From: Saprospiraceae bacterium
Lineage (GTDB): Bacteria > Bacteroidota > Bacteroidia > Chitinophagales > Saprospiraceae
NCBI GenBank assembly: GCA_016710235.1
Contig: JADJLG010000001.1
Coordinates: forward strand, 3,151,501 to 3,215,500
DNA length: 64,000 nt
Direction of reading: 5' to 3'
The first letter of the stretch is position 1. Every line of letters starts with the position of its first letter. This document shows, piece by piece, positions 25,774 to 35,048 of this stretch. A program made the translations under genes and the position numbers. A model generated the notes under the pieces. That model saw nothing but the letters and a program-made list of their open reading frames with translations, was not told the DNA's origin and ran no database searches.

Positions 25774-27688
25774 TTCCCAATCGTTTTACATTTCGTATGC
25801 AAATGTCTAAATCTAACCAAATGCTATAATTCCTGTAATAATTGTCAATAAGCTGCTTCAGATTTTCTTCAGATAAATATTCGGGAAATGTATTTTTTAA
25901 ATCAATTATTCCCGGCCTTAATTTTGGCCATAATGACAATTTCATATTTGCCAGAGTGCAAGATACCCATGTTTTTCTACCTAATATCACGCTTCCTACA
26001 TTTTGAAAGAAATTCTTTTTATTTTCCACAACCAACACCAAAGGCAGGCTAAAAAAGAGTAAAAAAAGGCTAAAAACAAGATCAAACAATCTCTTTTGCC
26101 TCTTATATATTTTTTGGTCAAGCCTATAAGAAAACAATAAAGAGCTTAGATCACTTTTGATATTTTTTGAATCACTCCCAATGATATTTTTCATATCCTC
26201 ACTCACAAATCGAAAATTCATCTGATCTTGATGATCTTCCATGAACTGAATGATACTTTTTAAAATTTCACCGGATGGATAAAAAAAAACTTCATCTATT
26301 TTGTTAATCTGATCAGGAAGTGAATCTCGCTTATAATTTAATTTCTCGGATCTAGTTATTTCTGATGAGGCTATATTATTAGCTTGACTCACCGCATTAG
26401 CAATTTCATTTAACTTCCCTTCAGGTCCATTAACCAAAATTCTTTTCTTCGTTCTAAAGAATCTGTTTGATGTCGAAAAATAGGAAAACAAACCTCTGCT
26501 AAGAAACAAATAAATCGTCATCCATGCAAAACTGAGCAACATGATGGCTCTTGAAAATCTCCAGGCCTCAGGCATCAATGCATAGAAAAAAATGTGCAAT
26601 ACAAATGCAGAAATTACCGCATTAACCAACTGTCCGCTGTGCTTGCTTTTTTCATATGCCCCATTGTAAAACAAACTGATGATCCAGGAAAATGCAAAAA
26701 TAACTGCGCCTGTCCAAACTGTGTACGATTGATAATAATAAGGATTTTTAAAATAGAAATGAGACCAAGCCAATTTACTAAAATAAAAACCACTTACGAG
26801 GAATAAAATATCCATGACCAACCACTTCACTCTATCAACTGCGCGAAACAAAACAGTCGATAATCCCTTTAGCCAAACAGCCAATTTCAACAGCCAACTT
26901 CCGAGTACGCTCCCGGTACGATCTGAATATTTTTCCGCAAAAAGCAACATTGCATTATGGAATGTTTTAATATGATTCAGGCTCGACTTTTTTGTGCTTT
27001 CTCCTTTAAAATGTATGATCACGGGTTCAGGTAAATAATAATTCTTGAACCCGGCCAGTTGGATGCGATATGATAAATCTATATCTTCACCATACATAAA
27101 AAACCTTTCGTCCAATACCTGCTCTTCTTTAAAAATATTCCTTCTGAGCATCATAAAAGCTCCACTCAATACATCCACTTCCTGAAAAACATCATAAGAC
27201 CTGTTTCCGAGATAATAGGCATTAAATAAATTTGAATTTGGAAATAAATTTCCCAATCCTGACATCTTACAAAATGAAACCCAAGGTGTAGGAAATCCTC
27301 TTTTTGATTCAGGTAAGACTTTTCCACTGCCATCAATCATTTTTAGTCCCAAAGCACCTGCTTCACGGTGTACATCTAAAAACTCAATACATTGTGAAAA
27401 TGCATTTTGGGGAACTATGGTATCAGGATTCATCAATAATATATATTCTCCTTTTGATTGACTTATCCCAATATTGTTGGCTTTGCTAAAACCCAGATTT
27501 TCCTTAGATTCGATCAATCGCAAATCAGGAAATTCAGTTCTAATAAAATCCGCAGAACCATCAGTAGAACTATTGTCAATGACAATTATTTCACCTGAAA
27601 TATTCCTCATCGCCCATATGGCTGATCGGATAGCAAACTCTATGAAATGCTTTACATTATAACTGACAATGATCACTGAGAGTCTCAC
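25766..27688 (-). CDS. Glycosyltransferase family 2 with large C-terminal membrane domain
   Basis: 640 aa, GTG start overlapping the recR stop (GTGA, 27685-27688). GT2 domain (1-250): VIIVSYNVKHFIEFAIRSA, IVIDNSSTDGSADFI, GEYILLMNPDTIVP (DxD-like), FFMYGEDIDLSYRIQLAG; closest to rhamnosyltransferase-type enzymes. Residues about 270-410 contain four hydrophobic segments, followed by a soluble region with a degenerate Rossmann-like stretch (KKRILVNGPEGKLNEIANAV) and another membrane segment (LVFSLFLLFFSLPLVLVV) near 540. The second half resembles the frame of a polyprenyl-phosphate sugar-1-P transferase membrane part without its catalytic loop; that comparison is tentative. Acts at the inner membrane in surface glycan synthesis. 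Confidence 0.87.
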   Translation of the reverse strand: MRLSVIIVSYNVKHFIEFAIRSAIWAMRNISGEIIVIDNSSTDGSADFIRTEFPDLRLIESKENLGFSKANNIGISQSKGEYILLMNPDTIVPQNAFSQCIEFLDVHREAGALGLKMIDGSGKVLPESKRGFPTPWVSFCKMSGLGNLFPNSNLFNAYYLGNRSYDVFQEVDVLSGAFMMLRRNIFKEEQVLDERFFMYGEDIDLSYRIQLAGFKNYYLPEPVIIHFKGESTKKSSLNHIKTFHNAMLLFAEKYSDRTGSVLGSWLLKLAVWLKGLSTVLFRAVDRVKWLVMDILFLVSGFYFSKLAWSHFYFKNPYYYQSYTVWTGAVIFAFSWIISLFYNGAYEKSKHSGQLVNAVISAFVLHIFFYALMPEAWRFSRAIMLLSFAWMTIYLFLSRGLFSYFSTSNRFFRTKKRILVNGPEGKLNEIANAVSQANNIASSEITRSEKLNYKRDSLPDQINKIDEVFFYPSGEILKSIIQFMEDHQDQMNFRFVSEDMKNIIGSDSKNIKSDLSSLLFSYRLDQKIYKRQKRLFDLVFSLFLLFFSLPLVLVVENKKNFFQNVGSVILGRKTWVSCTLANMKLSLWPKLRPGIIDLKNTFPEYLSEENLKQLIDNYYRNYSIWLDLDICIRNVKRLGNE

Positions 27689-28311
27689 GCCAGTGCATTA
27701 TCCTGGATAAGATAAGGTGTCCGGGAAAGAATCGATCTACTTAAGGTCATTTCATCAGCAAATTCCAGCTCCGAACCAAAAGAAATACCTCTTGCAATAA
27801 GTGAAACTTTTATACTCTGATCTGATGGCAGGTGTCTTCCAATATAATAGATTGTCGTTTCTCCTTCAATAGATGGCCGAATAGCCATAATCAATTCTGC
27901 TGGTTTGGTCGATTGGATTCGATCAATGAGTTGAGATATTTTCAAATCACTTGGGCCAATTCCGTCTAAAGGTGAAATCAATCCTCCTAAGATGTGGTAA
28001 TATCCATGAAACTGTCCGGTTTCCTCAATAGCAATAATGTCTCTGATACTTTCCACTACGCAGATCACTCCCCTATCCCTATTGGGGTTGCCACAAATGT
28101 CGCATAAATCGCTGTCGGCAAAAGCATGACATTGTTTACATGTTTTGAGAGAGGAAGCCATTTTAACGAGCGCAGACGCCATGAGATTTACTTTTTCAGT
28201 AGATCTTGTAGCCAGATGAAGGGCCATCCTTACAGCAGACCGTCTGCCTACACCAGGTAATGTCGCCAGCTGCTCAACTACCTCATTCAAAATTTCAGAA
28301 CCAAATTTCAT
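27685..28311 (-). CDS. recR: Recombination mediator protein RecR
   Basis: 208 aa, normal length. Helix-hairpin-helix LPGVGRRSAVRMALHL, four-Cys zinc finger CKQCHAFADSDLCDIC, Toprim domain VICVVESIRDIIAIEETG, Walker-like end GGLISPLDGIGPSDL. Works with RecO/RecF in gap repair. First gene of a three-gene overlapping run with the GT2 and M20 genes; that linkage is probably only positional. Confidence 0.97.
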   Translation of the reverse strand: MKFGSEILNEVVEQLATLPGVGRRSAVRMALHLATRSTEKVNLMASALVKMASSLKTCKQCHAFADSDLCDICGNPNRDRGVICVVESIRDIIAIEETGQFHGYYHILGGLISPLDGIGPSDLKISQLIDRIQSTKPAELIMAIRPSIEGETTIYYIGRHLPSDQSIKVSLIARGISFGSELEFADEMTLSRSILSRTPYLIQDNALA

Positions 28312-28559
28312 AGCATAAAAATATGAATAATTTATTTTTGTAATATATTAATATGCATAATTCATGTGCCTTACAATTGTGATACGAGTAAAATCCAGAT
28401 TAATAAAAAATGCAAAGTATAGCCAAAACACAAAATGTAAAATTAAATTTAGCCAAAAATCTGGTTTTTAACCCAAATCGATCACTTAGTTTCATTTCTA
28501 CAAGTAGAAAATCCAGAGCTTCAAGCATTTTGCTTTAATTTCGCAAAAAAAAACAGACA

Positions 28560-29780
28560 ATGGCGGATATTATTAAAATGCCTAGATTGAGTGACACCAT
28601 GCAAGAAGGTGTAATCCGGGTTTGGCACAAGAAAGTAGGAGACAAAATTGCGCCTGGTGACGTCATGGCAGAAGTTGAAACGGATAAGGCAACAATGGAC
28701 CTCGAAGCTTTCCAAGAAGGGGTTCTACTACATATAGCGGTCCAACAAGGTGTGGTCCCTGTAGATGGTATGATTGCTATTATAGGTCAAGCAGGAGAGG
28801 ATATCAGCGGTTTGTTATCTGGCCAAGATAGTAAAAATAAAGCTGTTGCTGAAAAAGAGCCGACTAGTGCAAAACAAGAACCCGTTGACAATATTCAAGA
28901 TCTCCCTAAAGCGGAAGCCCCAGCGGATCAAAGAATCAAAGCTTCACCACTTGCTAAGTCGATAGCCAAAGAAAAAGGGATTGATTTGAATCAAATACAT
29001 GGATCAGGTGACCATGGAAGAATTGTAAAAAAAGATGTCGAAGAGATAAAACCTTCAGCTTCAGCACCAATTGTCCAAGCTTCTTCAAGTTATAACAAAA
29101 GTGGCGATACAGACATCGAACTGAGCCAAATGAGGAAAGCCATCGCCAGAAGGCTGAGTGAAAGTAAAAATGCAGCACCTCACTTTTATCTCACCTCAGA
29201 GGTTGATATGGATCAGGCGGTGATCGCAAGAACACAATTGAACGGAATGCAAGAAACCAAAATCTCCTTCAATGACATGATTGTGAAAGCAGTTGCAATG
29301 GCTTTGAGAAAAAATCCCCTTGTCAATGTATCTTGGATGGGAGAAAAGATGGTTATACACCATGATATCCACATTGGAGTGGCAGTGGCAGTCGAAGAGG
29401 GATTGATAGTACCTGTGATTAGAAATACAGACCAGAAAAGTTTATTGCAGATTCGGGATGAAATCAACGACAAAGCAGAAAGAGCCAAAACAAGAAAGCT
29501 TCAACTCGAAGAAATGCAAGGCAACACCTTTACCATTTCAAACTTGGGTATGTATGATGTTGACCAATTCACAGCCATTATAAACCCACCGGATGCATGT
29601 ATTCTGGCTGTTGGTTCTATTGTAAAAAAGCCAGCAGTCAAAGCCGATCAAATCATTGTATCCAATAGAATGAGGCTTACACTCTCCTGCGATCACAGAG
29701 CTGTTGATGGAGCCCTGGGAGCTAAGTTTTTGCAAAGTTTAAAACAGATTTTAGAAAATCCAATCAGTTTAGCTCTTTGA
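28560..29780 (+). CDS. pdhC: Pyruvate dehydrogenase E2 (dihydrolipoyllysine acetyltransferase)
   Basis: 406 aa. One lipoyl domain (1-80) with the lipoylated Lys in VETDKATMDLEAF, an Ala/Pro/Lys-rich linker, peripheral-subunit-binding domain (about 125-160: KASPLAKSIAKEKGIDLNQI, GRIVKKDVE), and catalytic domain (about 180-406) with YLTSEVDMDQAV and active-site His in LSCDHRAVDGALG. The domain set and MPRLSDTMQEGVI start fit PDH rather than 2-oxoglutarate dehydrogenase E2. E1 and E3 genes are not adjacent. The 248-nt region between it and recR is divergent; I saw no clear promoter pair there (TAATTTCG at 28537 is an imperfect -7). Confidence 0.94.
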   Translation: MADIIKMPRLSDTMQEGVIRVWHKKVGDKIAPGDVMAEVETDKATMDLEAFQEGVLLHIAVQQGVVPVDGMIAIIGQAGEDISGLLSGQDSKNKAVAEKEPTSAKQEPVDNIQDLPKAEAPADQRIKASPLAKSIAKEKGIDLNQIHGSGDHGRIVKKDVEEIKPSASAPIVQASSSYNKSGDTDIELSQMRKAIARRLSESKNAAPHFYLTSEVDMDQAVIARTQLNGMQETKISFNDMIVKAVAMALRKNPLVNVSWMGEKMVIHHDIHIGVAVAVEEGLIVPVIRNTDQKSLLQIRDEINDKAERAKTRKLQLEEMQGNTFTISNLGMYDVDQFTAIINPPDACILAVGSIVKKPAVKADQIIVSNRMRLTLSCDHRAVDGALGAKFLQSLKQILENPISLAL

Positions 29781-30225
29781 AGCTGATTTTCGAATTTTAA
29801 GTTTTAAGTTAAAGCTTCGGGCATTGTAATAATCCGGCACCCTACTTTATAATAGAGTTCATTAATTACATGCACTCTTCATATTTAATTTTCTCAGTAA
29901 TGAATTACAATAGGTCACTACTTAGATAAAATGTATTTATTTTTCCTCTTCAATTAAATCCTAATCTTAAGGTTGAAATTAAGTTAAAAACCAAATTATG
30001 GTCAAACTCACAGCCTTTCGCCAAGTTTGATCCGAATGGATGTTTTTCTAAACAAACAAATTGCAGTTGCGTCAAATTCCTTCAATATTGATTCAAATGA
30101 AAACAAAAATATACAAGTTTACTCTCCAAAAAGCAAAGACGATGCCGAGCTGAAGCTTTGATTTTGTTGTCAATCAGATTTTCTCTTTAATCCCTGAAAG
30201 CTTAATATGTGTTCAACAAAAAAGT
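29781..30225. other. Intergenic region, no gene recognised
   Basis: AT-rich, stop codons in all frames, no relic or RNA recognised. Lies between the stop of pdhC and the terminator of the OmpA-type gene. Confidence 0.6.
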
Positions 30226-30256
30226 AAAAGGCAGCCCTGTAAGGAACTGCCTTTTT
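30226..30256. terminator. Bidirectional terminator between pdhC and the OmpA-type gene
   Basis: aaaaggcag / ctgcctttt stem (30226-30234 with 30247-30255) with T-rich tails on both strands; serves the OmpA-type gene on the minus strand. Confidence 0.7.
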
Positions 30257-30279
30257 CTTTAATTTTATCTTTTTCCGGA

Positions 30280-32154
30280 TTAATATCCTGATTTCTTATC
30301 TGCATCTGTTCCGGAATCAGTTTTCACTGCACCGGCTTTTCTCATACGCTTTTTGTGGCAATCCCCTGCTTCAGGTCCTTCAGGTCTTCCCATATCAACA
30401 TCTTCTGGTTTGCTGATTCGGAATTCCACTCTCCTGTTCATATAATTATTGTTTCCAAGTGGAGTTTCCTCTCCACCGTACATCAATTTGAATCTTTCTC
30501 TTGGCAAATTATACTTTGTAACTAAGTACTCGATTGCTGCTTTCGCTCTGTTGTAAGACAACACATTGTTGTAAGCATTTGAATTTCTAACATCCGTGTG
30601 CCCAAATGCAGTCACGCTCAGCTCGGGATGTGATATCATGACCTGCGCAACATTGTGTAATTGGCCCAAATATTGTGACTTTACACAGTATTCATCTAAA
30701 TTGAAGTGAATCATTGGAAGGAACCAATCACTTAAACCTGAACCTGAATATACTACTCCACCACTATTATTCGTAACCCCACCTGTGTTTCCCGGGTTAT
30801 TGGTAGTTCCTCCAGTTGTATTATTATTATTGATTATTGTGGTACCGCCTGGTCCTGATGGAGTACCCATGCTACCTACTTTTTTGTCAATCATGCGGCC
30901 AATCTCTTCTTCTGTAATCTGAGGTTGAACTGGTAGTTGAGCTATACCCTTTTCATTGACTTGGTATCCCGGTGGTGAATATGGCTCTTCATCTTTATAA
31001 TCAGCCATCCCATCATTGTCGCTGTCTAAAGTAATACCTCTGGTATCGACAGGTGAACCCGCCGGAGTGTCTTGTTCTTGATCCAACATATCTATAACTC
31101 CATCTTGGTCACTATCGGAAAGATCAAATACTGGTCTTTGCTTTAACTCAGAAATATCATTGTAAATCGGATCAAAAGGATTAACCCAATACAAAGGTTC
31201 CACTCTCTTCTTGAAAGATCCCAAGTTAAATGCCAATCTAAGATTGGTGTAATGTTGCATATCATTTTGATTTGTCTGGTCCACTTTTGTACGATATTTT
31301 TGGCCATCCAGATAATCGTTGTCAGTGACGTGCATTTGATGTTCCAACGAAACGTTAAACCTCTTTGTAATTTTCCTTGAAACACCTACTCCTCCAATAA
31401 ATACAACATGTATATTGTCTTTATCATTAATGCGGAAAATACCTTTTTTCTGATAAGCTTCAGTCTCATAAGTTCCGTCATAAATACTTCGAAGACCTTT
31501 TTTAATATTTAACCTTCCTTGACGAGTATTAAAAGTAGATGTCGGTACTTTATCTACAAGGTCACGATATAAAGCACCATTGGCGTCTCTTAAATCGTGA
31601 TAAGTTCTATTCATATCAAGTCCAGTACCTAAGAAAAGGTACCAGTTCCATTTATTCTTGTCTTTATGAAACAAAATGTTTCCAATATTCAAAACGCCCT
31701 CAATCACACCATAACAATATTGTGTCTTATAATTGAAAAACCAAGGATTAGCAACGTTGTAGCCTGCAAATATTTCAGGTTCGTTCTCCAAATTGTCACC
31801 AGAAGGTTGAGGATCCAATCCTTTTGCGAAATCATAGCCTACATCTAAACGGAGAGATAGAGCATAATGCACAGCCTTTCTAATATGCAAACCGAATCCA
31901 TAACCGGGAAGAGCAGGGTCAACATCACCATCGATGAAGTAATGCCCTCCATGGAGACCAATTTCCCACATATTTTTTGGTTTTGGTGGATATTTCGCTT
32001 TACCGGATTTCCACATAGCTACTGGATCTGAATCCGTAGACACAGTTGCATCTACTCCGTCACCGGTGACCACAACAGTAGTATCCTGTCCGATCATCCT
32101 TGTCATCGCCAACAAGGAGAGTATGAATAGGAATGTTATTTTACTCTGATTCAT
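30280..32154 (-). CDS. OmpA-family outer-membrane protein with TSP3 repeats
   Basis: 624 aa. Start ATG 32154 gives a signal peptide (MNQSKITFLFILSLLAMTRM, cut before QDTTVV); two -7 boxes at 32219-32202 exclude the longer frame to 32226. Order: N-terminal beta-barrel (about 50-340: GLHGGHYFIDGDVDP, VVFIGGVGVSRKI), two calcium-type TSP3 repeats (DSDQDGVIDMLDQEQDTPAG, DSDNDGMADYKDEEPYSPPG), an Asn/Gly/Thr-rich linker, and an OmpA C-terminal peptidoglycan-binding domain (TAFGHTDVRNSNAYNNVLSY, NRRVEFRIS). Ties outer membrane to cell wall; the linker spans the periplasm. Single gene with own terminator. Confidence 0.92.
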   Translation of the reverse strand: MNQSKITFLFILSLLAMTRMIGQDTTVVVTGDGVDATVSTDSDPVAMWKSGKAKYPPKPKNMWEIGLHGGHYFIDGDVDPALPGYGFGLHIRKAVHYALSLRLDVGYDFAKGLDPQPSGDNLENEPEIFAGYNVANPWFFNYKTQYCYGVIEGVLNIGNILFHKDKNKWNWYLFLGTGLDMNRTYHDLRDANGALYRDLVDKVPTSTFNTRQGRLNIKKGLRSIYDGTYETEAYQKKGIFRINDKDNIHVVFIGGVGVSRKITKRFNVSLEHQMHVTDNDYLDGQKYRTKVDQTNQNDMQHYTNLRLAFNLGSFKKRVEPLYWVNPFDPIYNDISELKQRPVFDLSDSDQDGVIDMLDQEQDTPAGSPVDTRGITLDSDNDGMADYKDEEPYSPPGYQVNEKGIAQLPVQPQITEEEIGRMIDKKVGSMGTPSGPGGTTIINNNNTTGGTTNNPGNTGGVTNNSGGVVYSGSGLSDWFLPMIHFNLDEYCVKSQYLGQLHNVAQVMISHPELSVTAFGHTDVRNSNAYNNVLSYNRAKAAIEYLVTKYNLPRERFKLMYGGEETPLGNNNYMNRRVEFRISKPEDVDMGRPEGPEAGDCHKKRMRKAGAVKTDSGTDADKKSGY

Positions 32155-32201
32155 ATATACAACTCTTTTTCTCAAATCACTTATGATTTGGAATACACAA
32201 G

Positions 32202-32219
32202 CAAAAGTATGCAAAAATA
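32202..32219 (-). promoter_or_regulatory. Two candidate -7 boxes for the OmpA-type gene
   Basis: TATTTTTG (32219-32212) and TACTTTTG (32209-32202) on the minus strand, both exact TAnnTTTG matches, 48-58 nt before the chosen ATG. Confidence 0.45.
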
Positions 32220-32286
32220 CAGCCATTTTTTTTTTCCTTTTAAATAATTAATATTTAAAATACATAATAATCTATTAATTAGATTA

Positions 32287-33510
32287 TTACGCATTTAAAT
32301 AATTCTGAATTAATCTTTTAGTTATATAAAAAAGATTTTCTGACTGTACTTTTGAAAGACGCAGTGCTTCATGAATAGTCACAGAAACATCCTTAAAAAT
32401 TGTTGTTTCCTCGACTTCTAATGAAGTACTCATTAAATTTGCAAAAACACGCGCCATACCACAATTGGCTACAAAGTCGGGGATAAGAGAAAGCTTTTGG
32501 TCTAGCTCTTTGCAAATTGGACCGTAAATGTACTTGTTTTCATCAAACGGCACATTAGCTCCACAACTCATTACTGTTAATTTTTTGTTAATCCAATTTT
32601 GGGCTTCTTCATTGCTGATCAATCGGGAGGCAGCTGCAGGAACAAACACTTCAGCACCTAAATCAAATTTCCTTTTTTGAACTTCATCGGGAGAAATCAA
32701 ATCAGGTGCATTCAATTTATTTCCGGCTTTGCTTAAAAACAACTCGCGAACTCGATCAAATGTCATACCCCCTTCGTCGATCAATCCACCTTCCCTATCT
32801 TGAATACAAACTATTGTAGCTCCACATTGGCTCAAATAATATGCTGCAGCAGATCCGACATTTCCCCAACCTTGAATAACAACTCTTTTGTCTTTCAGGT
32901 CAGAATCGTGATAAATATCATAATAATGCCTGATTGATTCAGAAACTCCAAAGCCGGTGATCATATCTGCAACGTTATATTTTCCATTACCATCAGGAGA
33001 ATAGTCTTTTGTAACTACCGGAAGTTTAGTTCCAATGGACAATTGCTCCAATCTTTTTCTTGTATTTGCTGTATCCAGTTGAAAATGGCCTCTCAATACA
33101 CCCTCCTGAGGGTGGTAGACGTCCAGATTTTCCAGTATTGGTAATACCTCTGCTGATTCATCGACATTCAGATCACCTCCAGTTCCATAATAAGTTTTCA
33201 GTAATGGTCTAATGGCTTTGTACCATCTTTCCAAGACACCTGCTTTTCCCGGATCGGCAGGATTGAAGTTAATACCAGATTTTGCGCCACCTATTCCAGG
33301 ACCACTAACCTTAAATTTTATCTCCATTACTTTGGCAAGTGCAAGCACCTCCTCCTTATTGAGTCCAAGCCTCATGCGAGTACCTCCTCCTGCCGCACCG
33401 CCATTCAAACTATTGATGACCAACCAACCTTCTGCATCAGTTAATGCGTCTTTCCATTCAAAAACGATTTCAGGTCTTTTCTCTAAAAATTGATTCAATA
33501 TTGCTTCCAT
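32287..33510 (-). CDS. Glu/Leu/Phe/Val dehydrogenase
   Basis: 407 aa. Oxidative deamination of an amino acid with NAD(P). N-terminal domain with INSLNGGAAGGGTRMRLGL, catalytic Lys region KFKVSGPGIGGAKSGINF, Rossmann domain VVIQGWGNVGSAAAYYLSQC, and VFVPAAASRLISNEEAQNWI. The GPGIGGAKSG motif points to this superfamily; substrate (glutamate versus branched chain) is not settled. Start set at ATG 33510 (MEAILNQFLEKRPEIVFEW); a longer frame to 33528 is possible. Divergent from the ureohydrolase-like gene. Confidence 0.92.
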   Translation of the reverse strand: MEAILNQFLEKRPEIVFEWKDALTDAEGWLVINSLNGGAAGGGTRMRLGLNKEEVLALAKVMEIKFKVSGPGIGGAKSGINFNPADPGKAGVLERWYKAIRPLLKTYYGTGGDLNVDESAEVLPILENLDVYHPQEGVLRGHFQLDTANTRKRLEQLSIGTKLPVVTKDYSPDGNGKYNVADMITGFGVSESIRHYYDIYHDSDLKDKRVVIQGWGNVGSAAAYYLSQCGATIVCIQDREGGLIDEGGMTFDRVRELFLSKAGNKLNAPDLISPDEVQKRKFDLGAEVFVPAAASRLISNEEAQNWINKKLTVMSCGANVPFDENKYIYGPICKELDQKLSLIPDFVANCGMARVFANLMSTSLEVEETTIFKDVSVTIHEALRLSKVQSENLFYITKRLIQNYLNA

Positions 33511-33568
33511 TTCAGCGCAAATTTGCAAACTTTTATCAAACTATCAGATGATATATAAAAATCATATA

Positions 33569-33576
33569 TAACTTTG
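33569..33576 (+). promoter_or_regulatory. Candidate -7 promoter box (TAACTTTG) of the ureohydrolase-fold gene
   Basis: Exact TAnnTTTG match, 10 nt before the ATG at 33587; no clear -33 box. Confidence 0.4.
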
Positions 33577-33586
33577 TGTATATCTT

Positions 33587-34618
33587 ATGATTCGTTATTT
33601 TACCAAACCCCCAATACTCAAAACAGAAATCACGCATGGGGATTCTGAAGAAGTTTTTACTTTTTTTCCTGCATCTCCTTGGCAATTGGATCAATTTAAG
33701 CTAGCAATTATTGGCTGCGATGAAACCTGTGCCAACGACTTTAGAGATCAATTTTATGCTTTATACTGGAAATGGGTCAATAGATTTAACATCATTGATG
33801 CAGGGAACTTTGCTGCGATTTCCAATAGAGAAAAAGCACAGGTAGTTCATGATTTTATCGATGCCGGAGTCTTACCCATTTTGATTGGTGCGAGTTATGA
33901 TTTGCTTGCTGAAATTCAGTCAGTCTACTCAGAAATAGCCTTCCCATTTAGAACCGCTGTCGTAAATCCAGATTTGAGAAAAGTGCTATCGTTGATACCC
34001 GAAAATATATTCTGCAGAAACCTATACATCTTAGCTACACAACGACAATTCGGCTTCCATCTGATCCACGAACACGATTATTTTCAAGTGCCCTTAAGTG
34101 AGTTCAGAAGTAAGCACAATGGTGTCGAACCATACACCAGGAGTGCTGACCTTTGTTTTATGGACCTGGATTCAATTCGACATTCAGACCATCCGGCAGC
34201 TATTCAATGTTTACCTAGTGGTTTGAGCTCTGAAGAGGCATGTATCATGATGAAACTTGCTGGAAACGGTGACCGTTTAAGATCAATCATTATTTCCTCA
34301 TGGAACAGTGTAGAAGACCGCAAAAAAGTATCTGCCAAATTAATTGCTCAAATGGTTTGGTATTTTGTCGAAGGTTTTTCCCTCGCAAGTTATGACGATA
34401 TTTATTCAAATCAGAATATGTCTGAATATATCGTTGACATCAAAGGAACTAATTCTCCACTGAGATTTTTCAAATCGGAAACTTCTGGAAAATGGTGGAT
34501 TAAGGAAATGAAAGAAGATGGCACTGTAAAAAACCGACTCTTTCCTTGTACCTACGACGAATATTTGTCCTGTGCTCAAGAGAATATTCCGGATAGACTT
34601 CAACAGATTTTATATTGA
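33587..34618 (+). CDS. Ureohydrolase-fold (arginase/formimidoylglutamase-like) protein with degenerate active site
   Basis: 343 aa. Overall order of blocks fits the arginase superfamily: LAIIGCDET, PILIGASYDLLAE where active members have a Gly-Gly-Asp/Gly-His block, AVVNPDLRK where they have Asp-Ala-His-x-Asp, and LCFMDLDSIRHSDHPAA where they have Ser-x-Asp-x-Asp. So the metal-binding His of block 1 is Tyr, block 2 has lost its His, and only the last Asp pair remains. The protein has probably lost manganese binding and hydrolase activity and may have a structural or regulatory role. The family call rests on block order, so it is moderate. Confidence 0.65.
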   Translation: MIRYFTKPPILKTEITHGDSEEVFTFFPASPWQLDQFKLAIIGCDETCANDFRDQFYALYWKWVNRFNIIDAGNFAAISNREKAQVVHDFIDAGVLPILIGASYDLLAEIQSVYSEIAFPFRTAVVNPDLRKVLSLIPENIFCRNLYILATQRQFGFHLIHEHDYFQVPLSEFRSKHNGVEPYTRSADLCFMDLDSIRHSDHPAAIQCLPSGLSSEEACIMMKLAGNGDRLRSIIISSWNSVEDRKKVSAKLIAQMVWYFVEGFSLASYDDIYSNQNMSEYIVDIKGTNSPLRFFKSETSGKWWIKEMKEDGTVKNRLFPCTYDEYLSCAQENIPDRLQQILY

Positions 34619-35048
34619 AGTCTTTATAATCTTTAAATTTTCAACCATAATATATCGCCAAGAAAAATAGCCAAGCTATACTGCTAAAGTTAAAATGTGT
34701 GCTTTAGTAATTTATACTTTTTACACTTCAGTCTCTCAAGATTTCTATAATCCATGTTTTAAAGGCTGTTTTTCCTTTCCACCCAAACAATAGACTAAGT
34801 GGACTAGGTGTAATAAAAATATAAGATAATTATATTCAACATCGAAAAGACAGTATTCAACAGGTTATAGAAGATAACAGGACCAACGACTGGGTAAATT
34901 CATGAGGATATACAACCATCAAAATTCACAAAGAACAAAACTTTCATTTGTTGTGCAGCTTCAACTAATGAAAAGAGTAAATCAATTACCTATACAGTTA
35001 TAGCAAATTATACCTGATCATTAGTTTGATGGAACCCATACCAATACA
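34619..35048. other. Intergenic region, no gene recognised
   Basis: 430 nt, AT-rich and full of stop codons in all frames; no hairpin terminator, relic or RNA recognised. Confidence 0.55.
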
